The position numbers and the translations under genes were made by a program. Below the pieces are notes generated by a model. It worked only from the letters and a program-made list of their open reading frames with translations, ran no database searches and was not told where the DNA came from. Shown piece after piece: positions 6,614 to 14,039 of a DNA stretch of 31,528 nt. The stretch comes from Syntrophaceae bacterium UBA5619 (GTDB taxonomy: Bacteria; Desulfobacterota; Syntrophia; Syntrophales; UBA5619). The DNA is taken from the NCBI GenBank assembly GCA_002424545.1, contig DIKL01000104.1, forward strand, positions 1 through 31,528, written 5' to 3'. The stretch's first letter is position 1. Each line of letters starts with the position of its first letter.

Positions 6614-6699
6614 TCAAAAGAGGAATCAAGATTTTTTGTCCCCTGAGGATGAGGTGATGACGTAATACAGATAGGAGAGACAAATCACGGAGGAAGGCC

Positions 6700-6780
6700 A
6701 TGATTCGCAGGGAAGTCGCTCAGGGACATCCCCGACCCCAGGCACCACGAAAAAAGAACATTGTAAGGAGGTTGCCATGA
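6700..6780 (+). CDS. Possible 26-aa leader peptide
   Basis: A short ORF starts at ATG 6700 after a strong CGGAGGAAGG site and ends TGA 6778-6780, overlapping the next gene's ATG as ATGA. The product is very basic (7 Arg, 2 Lys). The ribosome site and exact coupling favour translation, but the length is small and the conservation unknown. Confidence 0.35.
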   Translation: MIRREVAQGHPRPQAPRKKNIVRRLP

Positions 6781-7040
6781 ACAACCTGAAACCGAAAAAC
6801 ACCACCCGCATCATCCGGGAAACCTTTTACGATATGACGCTTTACCTGCAGGCGCTCTTCCTCCTCTACGGCATCAGCGAGATTCTCGCTGACGACATCA
6901 TCCATTGTCTCGAGGACGGATACGGAAAGGCCATGAAAACGCTGAAGAGGTGCGATCCCGCAGGCGAGAAGCCGAAGAAGCCTAGGGCGAACATGGCGGT
7001 CGAGCGGTTTCTGAAGAGGTTGGAACAGGAAGGAATCTGA
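6777..7040 (+). CDS. Hypothetical element protein, 87 aa
   Basis: The ATG at 6777 follows a near-perfect TAAGGAGG site, so expression is well supported. The N-terminal 55 residues form a predicted amphipathic helical region (IIRETFYDMTLYLQALFLLYGISEILADDIIHCLEDGYGKAM, written here as a description of its extent, residues about 12-54, without a clear transmembrane helix). The tail is Lys/Arg rich. I do not recognise the family. It sits between the sigma-like gene and the nuclease-ATPase pair in the same direction, and the upstream 26-aa ORF overlaps its start. A small DNA-binding or regulatory accessory protein of the element is possible but not shown. Confidence 0.6.
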   Translation: MNNLKPKNTTRIIRETFYDMTLYLQALFLLYGISEILADDIIHCLEDGYGKAMKTLKRCDPAGEKPKKPRANMAVERFLKRLEQEGI

Positions 7041-7108
7041 TCGGGGGCTGTCCTGGGGGTGAATCTCCCCGGTGTCGAGGGAGACATCTTTGGAAAGGAG
7101 GATCGGTT

Positions 7109-8179
7109 ATGCAGGCAAATGACATTTTCGTTTCCCCGGAGGCGGCATTGGACCGGATGGTTCTGGGGAGGATGGTTTTGGGGATCGGGGAATCCGGGCA
7201 GGTGGTGTCGGAAGCCGGGGCTTCTTACGGTGCCGCGCCGGCTTCATGTCCGTTACCGGGTCGTGCCGCGGTGGATCAAGGCCGCCCGCAGGTCACGGCC
7301 GTCCCGGATGCAAACCCATTCAAAGGTGATGGCGACAGCAACGGTTTCTACCTCTCCAAGAGCCGGCTGAACCGCTACATCTCCTGCCCCCGGAGCTATT
7401 TCATCCACTACGAACTGGGGGTATCCCCGCTCCGGAGGGATGCGGCCCTCCTGATCGGCCTGTCCACCCACAGGCTGATCACCGCCCACCACCTGGCCCG
7501 GAAGAAGGACGAGTTCATCGATCCCGATGCGCTGCTGGACGACTTCTGGTCCCGGCAGGCGCGCGAAGGCGATGACGAGGCCGTCGCTCAAGAGTTGGCG
7601 GAGGCCCGGAGCGCGTCGCTGCGCTACGCCGAGCTGTTCATCCGGGACGCCCCCCTCGATCCGCTGGAGATCGAACGGCCCTTCTCCATGCCGCTCGTGA
7701 ACCTCGACAACGGCGATGCGCTGCCCGTTCCGCTGGTCGGCGTCATCGATCTCGTGGATCGGCCGAACGGCGTCCTTCGTCCCCTGGAGATCAAGACCCG
7801 CGCCCGCAAGGCCGAGGACTGGCAAGTCCGGGTGGCGCTGGAGCTGACCTGCTACGCCTGGTGGGTCCGGCAGCGGATCATGGAAACCGGCGCCCGCGAG
7901 CCCGAAGAAATCCCCGTCGGCTACATCCACATCATCAAGACCAAGACCCCCTCGATCCAGTGGCAGACGGACACCCGCACTGTAGAGGATTTCCTCGAAC
8001 TCTACCGGACCGCGCGGGCCGTCCTTGCAGGAATCCAGGAAGGGAGGTTCTACCCGAACGGCGGCACGCACTGCAACTGGTGCGACTTCTCCGCCGTCTG
8101 CGGAAAGAAACGGGATGAGATCGTGAGGATATTTGGCGATGCCGCCCGGCTCCGCCTGTGGGAAGCGGATCTGATCTGA
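7109..8179 (+). CDS. PD-(D/E)XK nuclease with Fe-S-type cysteines
   Basis: This 356-residue protein starts at ATG 7109 behind AAAGGAGG. It is a RecB/Cas4-like exonuclease: H121, D214 (GVIDLVD), E227-I-K229 (PLEIKT) and Q239 (WQVRVALE) give the catalytic set. Four cysteines, C93 (ISCPRSYF) and C322-x2-C325-x5-C331 near the C-terminus, match the 4Fe-4S staple of AddB/Cas4-type nucleases. The first 80 residues are low-complexity and probably disordered. The expected role is 5'- or 3'-resection of DNA ends during phage recombination. It precedes a Sak4-like ATPase on the same strand with one small ORF between them, which forms a recombination module. No cas1/cas2 genes or CRISPR are present, so Cas4 proper is unlikely. 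Confidence 0.85.
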   Translation: MQANDIFVSPEAALDRMVLGRMVLGIGESGQVVSEAGASYGAAPASCPLPGRAAVDQGRPQVTAVPDANPFKGDGDSNGFYLSKSRLNRYISCPRSYFIHYELGVSPLRRDAALLIGLSTHRLITAHHLARKKDEFIDPDALLDDFWSRQAREGDDEAVAQELAEARSASLRYAELFIRDAPLDPLEIERPFSMPLVNLDNGDALPVPLVGVIDLVDRPNGVLRPLEIKTRARKAEDWQVRVALELTCYAWWVRQRIMETGAREPEEIPVGYIHIIKTKTPSIQWQTDTRTVEDFLELYRTARAVLAGIQEGRFYPNGGTHCNWCDFSAVCGKKRDEIVRIFGDAARLRLWEADLI

Positions 8180-8209
8180 GGCTGTCCGGGGGTGAAAGGA
8201 GGATGAGAG

Positions 8210-8503
8210 ATGAAAGAGTTACCGTCAGTTGTGCAAAAGGTCAGAGCGGAAAGATCCGGAATGTCCATCAAGAAATTTTTCAGAAACCGATTCCCCGTCC
8301 TTTTCGGGAGGCCCCGCGTCCGGAAGGTCGTTCCCTTGGCGGATGTTGCCAGGGAACCGTCAAAACCGAGGATCCTCTGCATCGGCCGGATCCACCGGGG
8401 GCGGATGACCATGGTCGCCGCATTCCCACGAAAAAGGAGTGAGGGGGACGGGAAACCGATCCGCAAGGATCAAGGAGGTCAGGACCATGACAGAGTTTCA
8501 TAA
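8210..8503 (+). CDS. Small basic hypothetical protein, 97 aa
   Basis: The ATG at 8210 has a good GAAAGGAGG site 9 bases upstream. The protein is strongly basic (many Arg/Lys, e.g. SIKKFFRNRFPVLFGRPRVRK) and lacks recognisable domains. Its C-terminal 17 bp overlap the Sak4-like gene start. The last 25 residues look like unselected sequence, so the functional part may be shorter or the ORF may be spurious. Its position between the nuclease and the ATPase gives only weak support for a role in recombination. Confidence 0.42.
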   Translation: MKELPSVVQKVRAERSGMSIKKFFRNRFPVLFGRPRVRKVVPLADVAREPSKPRILCIGRIHRGRMTMVAAFPRKRSEGDGKPIRKDQGGQDHDRVS

Positions 8504-9569
8504 GGCAGAACGAAAGAAGGGAAAGCTCAGGCTGGCCATCGCCGGTCCCGCGGGATCGGGGAAGACCTATTCGGCGCTCCTGATCGGCCTGGGGCTGGGC
8601 GGCCGGATCGCCATGATCGACACGGAGCGGGGCTCCGGGGAGCTCTACGATCACCTGGGGGAATATGACGCCTGCACCATCCACCCGCCCTTCGAGCCCA
8701 AGAAATATGTCGAAGCCATCAGGGTGGCGGAAGACCTGGGCTACGAGACGATCATCATCGATTCGCTCTCCCACGCCTGGGTGGGGCAGGGCGGGCTGCT
8801 GGATGTCCACGGCCACATCGCCGACAAGACGGGCAACTCCTGGAGCGCCTGGCGGCAGGTGACGCCGAAGCACAACGAGCTGGTGGACGCCATGCTCCAG
8901 TCCAAATGCCACATCATCGCCACCATGCGGAGCAAGATGGAATACGCCCAGGTGGAAGAGAACGGGAAGAAGCAGGTCAAGAAGCTGGGGATGAGCCCCA
9001 TCCAGCGGGACGGCATGGAGTACGAGTTCACCGTCTTCATCGATCTCGATCAGCGGCACACCGCCACGACCACCAAGGACCGGACGACCCTGTTCGACGG
9101 TCAATACTTCGTGCCCACGATCGAGACGGGAAAGACGCTCCTCGACTGGCTGGAGAACAACGGGCAGGCGTCACCGGGAGCGGTCGCCCAGGAGAAGCCG
9201 TTTGGTGGGCCGCAAGAGAGAGAGGCCCGGGACGGTGAGGGCAGATCCGCGGCGGTCCCACCGGCGCAGGGGGGCAACGGCGACGGCCTGAAGCCGCTTT
9301 TTGCCCGGCTGGGCGCGCTGGAGCTTCCGAAGGAGACGTACAAACGCTACTGCTACCGCCGCTACGGCATCGAGTCGATGACGCAGCTCGACCCGGCCCA
9401 GATCGCCGAGCAGGCGAAGCTTCTCGATTCCCTGAAACGTCCTGCGCGGCTGCAGTCGTTCCGGGAGCTGCTGGAGCGCATCGAAGCCGATGAGCGGGAG
9501 GCGATTCATCCCCTCCCGGCGGCAGGCGCGGCAACCGGTGCGGCGGCCACCACGGCGGCGCTCATTTAA
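8487..9569 (+). CDS. Sak4-like RecA-fold ATPase (AAA_24)
   Basis: I prefer ATG 8487, seven bases after CAAGGAGGTC, over the upstream GTG 8439, which lies in the preceding ORF; this gives 360 residues. Walker A is GPAGSGKT (residues 20-27), and Walker B is ETIIIDSLSHAW with D92. The body (about 10-235) matches phage AAA_24/Sak4 proteins, RecA-core ATPases that bind single-stranded DNA and promote annealing with an SSB partner. A Pro/Gly-rich linker (about 236-270) leads to a helical C-terminal domain of about 80 residues (LFARLGALELPKETYKRYCY and on) that may be element-specific. With the upstream PD-(D/E)XK nuclease it forms a resection-annealing pair. A terminator follows at 9575. Confidence 0.82.
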   Translation: MTEFHKAERKKGKLRLAIAGPAGSGKTYSALLIGLGLGGRIAMIDTERGSGELYDHLGEYDACTIHPPFEPKKYVEAIRVAEDLGYETIIIDSLSHAWVGQGGLLDVHGHIADKTGNSWSAWRQVTPKHNELVDAMLQSKCHIIATMRSKMEYAQVEENGKKQVKKLGMSPIQRDGMEYEFTVFIDLDQRHTATTTKDRTTLFDGQYFVPTIETGKTLLDWLENNGQASPGAVAQEKPFGGPQEREARDGEGRSAAVPPAQGGNGDGLKPLFARLGALELPKETYKRYCYRRYGIESMTQLDPAQIAEQAKLLDSLKRPARLQSFRELLERIEADEREAIHPLPAAGAATGAAATTAALI

Positions 9570-9574
9570 CAACC

Positions 9575-9603
9575 AAGGGGCAGGATCCGTCCTGCCCCTT
9601 TAT
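9575..9603 (+). terminator. Rho-independent terminator after Sak4-like gene
   Basis: The 11-bp perfect arms AAGGGGCAGGA (9575-9585) and TCCTGCCCCTT (9590-9600) enclose a TCCG loop and end in a short T-rich tract. It begins five bases after the Sak4-like stop and separates the recombination genes from the replication genes. Confidence 0.75.
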
Positions 9604-9620
9604 CCTGGCAGCGTGAATCC

Positions 9621-10583
9621 GTGAAGCGTGTCGGACATCCGAAGAGAGAAGACGGCTACACCATGATCTTCAACGAACTCCTGGAGGCCTTGATGTGCGC
9701 CGACATCCCCAAGCGGGCGCGGCGGCTCATCGATGTCCAGATGCGCTTCTCGTTCGGGTGCGGGCCGAAGACGTTTACCAGCTTGACGAAGAGCGAATAT
9801 GCAGCCCTGGCCAATCTGGACTGGTCGGACACCCATCGCGCATTGCAGTGGTTGCTGGAGAAAAAGATTTTCGAGCAGGACGAAAGGGACATGAAGCGAT
9901 ACCGGTTGAACAAATACTATCGTGACTGGCAAGTCCAGGTGGGATTGCGGGATCTGCAGGACTACAAGAATCATCTCAGCAGGATGGTGAAGAAGCACCT
10001 CGGTCTCTCTGGTAAAACGCCAGAACAATCTGGTGAAACACCAGATCCCCAACCTGGCAAAACACCAGAGGCGGCAGATGTCCTGATCTGGCGAAACACC
10101 AGACGCCCATCTGGTGAAATGCCAGACGGCGATCTGGCAAAACGCCAGACGGTGCGCGGTGGTTCTTCTTTACAATCCGGCGGTTGCGACCTCCTAAAGA
10201 AAAAGAAAAGAAAAGGTAAAGAAAATAAAGATGAAGAAGTATATTCATACTTCTTCTGTCGCGACCTCGCCGGTTTATTGGACTGTCATCTTTTCTTTTC
10301 CGGTCTGAAAAACGAAACCGATTTCTGGAACGCCCTGGCCGCCGCCTTCCCCGACCAGGACATTCCCATGCAGATCAACCGCATGACCGCCTGGCTGATC
10401 GCCAACCCCAACAAAAGATACAAAAATTACAAACGATTCATTCAGGGCTGGCTCTCCCGAGCCGAGAGAAAGGAGAACGATCATGGAAGAGAATATCCCG
10501 ACCCGCATCGAAGGGATCGGAACGATCCTGAAGAGGAACCGCCTCCTTTTTCCGATTTCCCCCCGGAGCTCGTCATCCGCTGA
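9621..10583 (+). CDS. Phage O-type replication initiator
   Basis: This 320-residue protein starts at GTG 9621. The family's N-terminal YT-x-I-x-N-E-L-L-E-A-L motif appears as GYTMIFNELLEAL, which begins before the internal ATG 9663 and so supports the GTG. Residues about 10-100 form the winged-helix origin-binding domain (SLTKSEYAALANLDWSDTHRALQWLLEKK, described by extent). Residues about 130-180 are a repetitive Gly/Thr/Pro linker encoded by six DNA iterons, followed by a Lys-rich stretch encoded by an A-rich tract. The C-terminal part (FFCRDLAGLLDCHLFF onward) probably contacts the helicase or its loader. A DnaC-type loader lies immediately downstream, as in lambda O-P logic. It initiates element replication. 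Confidence 0.8.
   Translation: MKRVGHPKREDGYTMIFNELLEALMCADIPKRARRLIDVQMRFSFGCGPKTFTSLTKSEYAALANLDWSDTHRALQWLLEKKIFEQDERDMKRYRLNKYYRDWQVQVGLRDLQDYKNHLSRMVKKHLGLSGKTPEQSGETPDPQPGKTPEAADVLIWRNTRRPSGEMPDGDLAKRQTVRGGSSLQSGGCDLLKKKKRKGKENKDEEVYSYFFCRDLAGLLDCHLFFSGLKNETDFWNALAAAFPDQDIPMQINRMTAWLIANPNKRYKNYKRFIQGWLSRAERKENDHGREYPDPHRRDRNDPEEEPPPFSDFPPELVIR
10008..10256 (+). other. Probable replication origin inside the initiator gene
   Basis: Six 17-bp near-palindromes of the form TCTGG(T/C)(A/G)AAA(C/T)(A/G)CCAGA start at 10008, 10029, 10053 (first base C), 10087, 10110 and 10133. Centre spacing is 21-24 bp except for one 34-bp gap. An A/G-rich, easily melted tract follows (about 10195-10240), then a perfect 10-bp inverted repeat GAAGAAGTAT/ATACTTCTTC (10233-10256). 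Iterons within an O-type gene followed by an AT-rich tract is the lambda origin layout. Confidence 0.75.
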
Positions 10584-10596
10584 GGAGCGGCCCCCG

Positions 10597-11535
10597 ATGC
10601 CGGAGAAGATCTGTCCCGATTGCGGCAAACCGCTTCGGACCGTCTTCATGGACGACCCCACCTATCTGAAGACAACCGGGAAGACGCCCCACTGGGCGGA
10701 CGTCCCCTGCGAGACCTGCGAGCAGCACCGCGTGATTGCCGAGATCGAGGCGCGGGCGACGGCCTGCGAGAAGGCCCGCCTCGGCCGACTGGTGGAAAAC
10801 AGCATGCTCAAGCGCCGCTTCGTCGAGAAGACCTTCGAGAACTTCCTCCTCTACGGCGTCCACCGGGAAAGGCAGGAGAACGTCCTGTCTTACACCAGGG
10901 GGTTCGCGGAGGATTTCGCCCGGCACCGGAAGGCGGGCACCTGGCTTCTGTTCGTGGGAAACACCGGCACGGGAAAGGGGCACCTGTGCGCCGCCGTCAT
11001 CAACCGGATCGTCCGGTCGGGCTGGTCGGCGCTCTTCACCAAGACGCCGCGGCTGCTTCGGGAGATCAAGGACACCTTCAACCGGGATTCCGAAGTGACC
11101 CAGAGCGAGATCCTCCGGAGGATGGCGGCGCTCGATCTGCTGGTGATCGACGAGGTGGGGGTCCAGTTCGGCACGGACACGGAGCGGATGATCCTCTACG
11201 AGGTCCTCGACCTGCGCTACGAGGAGATGCGGCCCGTCATCCTGACCAGCAACATCCGGAACATGAAGACGCTGGAGAAGATCCTCGGCGAGCGGATCAT
11301 CGACCGGCTCTTCGAAGGGGAGTCGCGGATCCTCTTTTTCGACTGGGAGAGCTACCGGCGGTTTCAGAAGCCGCTCACGGAAACCGGGATGCCGTCGCTC
11401 AGACCTTTGCTGAAAGACAACGGCGCGGGTGGCCGGGGCGGGGAAGGCGCCGGAACCGGCGGAGCGGCGATCAAACCTCTCGTGAAAAATCCTGGCGTCC
11501 ATGGCTCCTCTCATACGGATGGAGAGCGCAAATGA
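10597..11535 (+). CDS. DnaC/IstB-type helicase loader ATPase
   Basis: I choose ATG 10597, which follows TGAGGAG right at the end of the initiator gene. An in-frame ATG at 10483, also with a ribosome site, would add 38 poorly structured residues overlapping that gene. The N-terminus has a possible zinc site (C6-P-D-C9, then CETC). The AAA+ core shows Walker A GNTGTGKGHL, Walker B LLVIDEVGVQ and a sensor region VILTSNIRN; the C-terminal region includes GERIIDRLFEG. DnaC-type proteins load the replicative DnaB helicase onto melted origin DNA, fitting the adjacent initiator and iterons. Its TGA overlaps the rusA ATG (ATGA), so translation is coupled. An IstB transposition helper is less likely because no istA is present. 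Confidence 0.85.
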   Translation: MPEKICPDCGKPLRTVFMDDPTYLKTTGKTPHWADVPCETCEQHRVIAEIEARATACEKARLGRLVENSMLKRRFVEKTFENFLLYGVHRERQENVLSYTRGFAEDFARHRKAGTWLLFVGNTGTGKGHLCAAVINRIVRSGWSALFTKTPRLLREIKDTFNRDSEVTQSEILRRMAALDLLVIDEVGVQFGTDTERMILYEVLDLRYEEMRPVILTSNIRNMKTLEKILGERIIDRLFEGESRILFFDWESYRRFQKPLTETGMPSLRPLLKDNGAGGRGGEGAGTGGAAIKPLVKNPGVHGSSHTDGERK

Positions 11536-12392
11536 GACCCGTAACTTTTTCTGTGCCGTTTCTTCCCCCGTCGCTGAACGTCTACCGCAATGAACACTGG
11601 CGCAAGCATCGGGGCGAGGAAAAGACATGGAAGGATTATATCGCCGTGAAGTGGGCGGAGATGGGAAGGCCGAAGCTGAACGCCATCCGGATCGGCATGG
11701 TCTTTACCTTCCCCGACCGGCGGACCCGCGACCTGGACAACTACCTGGCCACGGGGAGCAAGCTGGTGGGGGACGCCGTCAAGGGGCTCTTCATCCCCGA
11801 TGACGGCCCGGAGCACCTGACGGCCTGGAGCTTCCGGTTCGAGTTCGGTGACGAGGCCCAGACGACGGTTGTGATCGAGGAGGCGGACGGAAAGGAATGC
11901 GTGTCATCCGGTCGAGGATTTGAGGGACATTCTGCGGAAGGCAGTCGTGCATGCCGCCTCTACGAAGACTGCATCGCCCCTCTCTGCCCCCTGGATCGGA
12001 TCAGCTTGCGCGGCGTCTGGTACCCCGACGATGAGATCTGCCGCTCCCGTACCCACGGCAACCTCCCCTGGATCAGCTCTCAAAGGAAGATCGCCCGTGC
12101 GGGAGCAAGCGGATACTTCACTCTGGAGATCCTCAACAGCATTCGCACGATCCGGAAGGGCATCACGGGTCTGGACCCGAACGTCGAGGAAAAACCGCAA
12201 CTCCGGCGATGGCTCGAAATCCATGAGAAGAAGAGGATCTCCGAATCCCCCCAAACCGGGGTTTCACCCCTTTCCCAAAACGTGTCGAAACAGGGGGGTC
12301 AAGTGAAAATTTTGTGCCGAGACGGCGGGTCCCGGCGCCCTGATCCGGTCGGGACGGGTAAACCCCCGTCCCGGAGAGGTCGCCCCGCATAG
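11532..12392 (+). CDS. RusA-type Holliday junction resolvase with C-terminal extension
   Basis: ATG 11532 overlaps the loader stop. Residues 1-115 are a RusA resolvase: the N-terminal FSVPFLPPSLNVYRNEHWRKH, and the catalytic RTRDLDNYLATGSKLVGDAVKGLFIPDD with the three family aspartates (D-L-D-N and DD). RusA dimers cut four-way junctions formed in recombination and replication. Normal RusA is about 120 residues, but this frame continues to 286. The extra part has a conserved-looking Cys/Trp segment (CRLYEDCIAPLCPLD, then GVWYPDDEIC) that could bind zinc. A GTG near 11901 with a GGAAAGGA site could start this second domain as a separate protein. The last 40 residues look unstructured. Confidence 0.78.
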   Translation: MRPVTFSVPFLPPSLNVYRNEHWRKHRGEEKTWKDYIAVKWAEMGRPKLNAIRIGMVFTFPDRRTRDLDNYLATGSKLVGDAVKGLFIPDDGPEHLTAWSFRFEFGDEAQTTVVIEEADGKECVSSGRGFEGHSAEGSRACRLYEDCIAPLCPLDRISLRGVWYPDDEICRSRTHGNLPWISSQRKIARAGASGYFTLEILNSIRTIRKGITGLDPNVEEKPQLRRWLEIHEKKRISESPQTGVSPLSQNVSKQGGQVKILCRDGGSRRPDPVGTGKPPSRRGRPA

Positions 12393-12423
12393 CCCGGCTT
12401 CTGGCCATGAATTTTTTGTCACG

Positions 12424-12660
12424 ATGGCGGATTGGAAAAAGAACATGGAAAACACCGGCCCCGCAGCCTCTCATCCGCTGAAGCGCTATTACCGGGTGGA
12501 CGAAGTAGCCGGGTACTTTGCCGTTTCGGAGCGGACCATCTACCGGATGATCTACGCGGGGGAAATCAAGACGATTCGCGTCAGGGATCGCATCCGGATT
12601 TCCGTGGAGGCGATGCGGGCCTTTGAGGAGCGGGCGATCGAGGCAGAGGACGACCGTTAG
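12424..12660 (+). CDS. Excisionase-like helix-turn-helix protein
   Basis: This small protein of up to 78 residues carries an HTH_17/MerR-like excisionase domain over about residues 22-70: YYRVDEVAGYFAVSERTIYRM is the helix-turn-helix, and EIKTIRVRDRIRIS is the wing. Such proteins bind attachment-site DNA and direct integrase toward excision, or act as AlpA-type regulators. ATG 12424 lacks a ribosome site, while ATG 12445 follows GGAAAAAG and may be the real start. The gene lies two ORFs before the integrase, the usual neighbourhood for xis. Confidence 0.72.
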   Translation: MADWKKNMENTGPAASHPLKRYYRVDEVAGYFAVSERTIYRMIYAGEIKTIRVRDRIRISVEAMRAFEERAIEAEDDR

Positions 12661-12739
12661 GGGATCGTCGATGCGGAAAACGGAGATCGTCTGAACCGGG
12701 AAGATCCATGCAACAGGACGGCTGTAACTGCGTGACGAT

Positions 12740-13168
12740 ATGAAATCCACCGATTTCGAATCCATTTACGGACGGACCGTCAATCCAGGGGAACTTGCGG
12801 ATTTTCTGGGCCTTGACCGTCGCACGGTGATTAAGTATGCTCACAGGTGGGGTGGCGTGGAAGTCGCACCCGGCACCTGGCGGTTCTTTGAAAAAAGAAT
12901 AGTGGAGGTCCTCAATGCCGAGCAAGGTTTTGAAGAGAGGAATCGTGCGATACCGGGCGAGTGTCACCGTCCGGGGTCACACGCTGCAAAAGATGTATCC
13001 GGACGAGAGCAAGAAGTCCTACCAGGCCGCGCTGATCTGGGAAAGAGAGGCAAAAAGGGAATTGGAACGGAAGCTATCCCGGACAAGTACGGCATCTTTG
13101 GCGATGGGAACGTGGTCCAACGAATATCTGACGGAAGCCGAAAATCGCTTCGCAAAAGTGACATTTGA
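12740..13168 (+). CDS. HTH ORF overlapping the integrase gene
   Basis: The first 60 residues form a helix-turn-helix (NPGELADFLGLDRRTVIKYA) followed by a short strand and helix, a second candidate excisionase/regulator. From 12915 the frame runs 254 bp inside the integrase gene in a different frame, and that C-terminal part (rich in Gly/Arg/Lys) has no domain character. No clear ribosome site precedes ATG 12740. Either the overlap is real, or the HTH part once ended earlier, or a frameshift joins HTH and integrase. The N-terminal HTH is credible; the tail is doubtful. Confidence 0.5.
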   Translation: MKSTDFESIYGRTVNPGELADFLGLDRRTVIKYAHRWGGVEVAPGTWRFFEKRIVEVLNAEQGFEERNRAIPGECHRPGSHAAKDVSGREQEVLPGRADLGKRGKKGIGTEAIPDKYGIFGDGNVVQRISDGSRKSLRKSDI

Positions 13169-14039
13169 CGAGAAAAAGTCGGCCTTCGCCAGGTTTTATA
13201 GGGATACCGGGCTCCAGCGTGATTTCCCGATTCAGGATTTAACGGTTTCGATTTGCCGGAAATATTTCCTGGCGCAGTCGCAGGCGCGATCGGGTTACGC
13301 GGCGAACAAAGACCGGAAGAACTTGGGCACTGCATGGAGATGGGGCCTGGACAACATGGAAGATTGGCCGAAAGGCGTCAACCCGTTTTTGTCGGTGAGG
13401 AAATTTCCGGAGATACGGCAGCCTCGATACGTCCCTCCGGAGGAAGACTTCTGGAAGGTGTACGCCCGGGCGGAAGGTCAGGACAGGGTCATGCTTCTGG
13501 CCTACCTGCACCTGGCGGCAAGGCGTTCGGAAGTATTCCGCCTCAAATGGTCGGATGTGGATTTTTTCGGCAACCGGGTCCGCCTGTGGACCAGGAAGCG
13601 CGAGGGGGGCCATGAGGAGTTTGATTGGCTGCCCATGACGTCCGATCTTCGGCAGGCGTTGCTGCAATGGTGCGAGGAGCGGTTGAAGCAGACGAGCGGC
13701 GACAAAGAGCATGTGTTTGTGTGTCTTGAAACGACGCCGTTTTGCAGAGACTATTTCGGGAAACCCTTTATCCATCGGCAACAGCTGATGGAGCGCCTGT
13801 GCGTCAAGGCGAAGGTCAAACCTTTCGGGTTCCACGCCATCCGACACCTGACGGCGTCGATCCTGTATAAGAAGGGATACCCGTTGGCCGTCATCCAGGC
13901 GATCCTGAGACATGCAAACCCGAACACGACCGCGCGGTATATCCGCAGTCTCGGTCTGGAAGAAACGAGGGACGCGCTTGAAAAGGGTCTCAAAGGTCCG
14001 GCCCTGGTGATCGAGCTAAAGACGGCCAATGCGGAATGA
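12915..14039 (+). CDS. int: Tyrosine site-specific integrase
   Basis: This 374-residue recombinase starts at ATG 12915 behind GTGGAGG. The N-terminal 60 residues form an arm-binding-like basic domain, and 65-165 a SAM-like core-binding domain. The catalytic domain contains R203 (AARRSE), a Lys in WTRKREGG, H307-A-I-R310, H333 (LRHAN) and nucleophile Y342 (TTARYI), so the R-K-H-R-H-Y set is complete. It integrates and excises the element by strand exchange through 3'-phosphotyrosine intermediates. Its stop lies 100 bp from the 3' end of tRNA-Glu, which marks that tRNA as the likely attachment site. An excisionase-like gene is just upstream. Confidence 0.93.
   Translation: MPSKVLKRGIVRYRASVTVRGHTLQKMYPDESKKSYQAALIWEREAKRELERKLSRTSTASLAMGTWSNEYLTEAENRFAKVTFDEKKSAFARFYRDTGLQRDFPIQDLTVSICRKYFLAQSQARSGYAANKDRKNLGTAWRWGLDNMEDWPKGVNPFLSVRKFPEIRQPRYVPPEEDFWKVYARAEGQDRVMLLAYLHLAARRSEVFRLKWSDVDFFGNRVRLWTRKREGGHEEFDWLPMTSDLRQALLQWCEERLKQTSGDKEHVFVCLETTPFCRDYFGKPFIHRQQLMERLCVKAKVKPFGFHAIRHLTASILYKKGYPLAVIQAILRHANPNTTARYIRSLGLEETRDALEKGLKGPALVIELKTANAE

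Noticed and set aside
7253..8071. Long minus-strand ORF opposite the nuclease
   Set aside because: It is a shadow of the nuclease gene, with no motifs and composition driven by GC-rich third positions.
7109..8179. Cas4 of a CRISPR system
   Set aside because: The Fe-S nuclease motifs are shared, but there is no cas1, cas2 or array, and the neighbours are phage recombination genes.
10008..10149. CRISPR array
   Set aside because: The repeat units are only 17 bp, palindromic, with 4-17 bp between them and inside a coding frame; they fit iterons. No cas genes are present.
10620..11531. Long open frame upstream of RusA, in frame with it
   Set aside because: It lies across the DnaC-type gene in another frame and has the Arg/Gly/Pro-rich make-up of a GC-rich shadow; the RusA start at 11532 is well placed.
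10597..11535. IstB helper of an IS21-type insertion sequence
   Set aside because: No istA transposase or terminal repeats; the O-type initiator and origin directly upstream favour a helicase loader.
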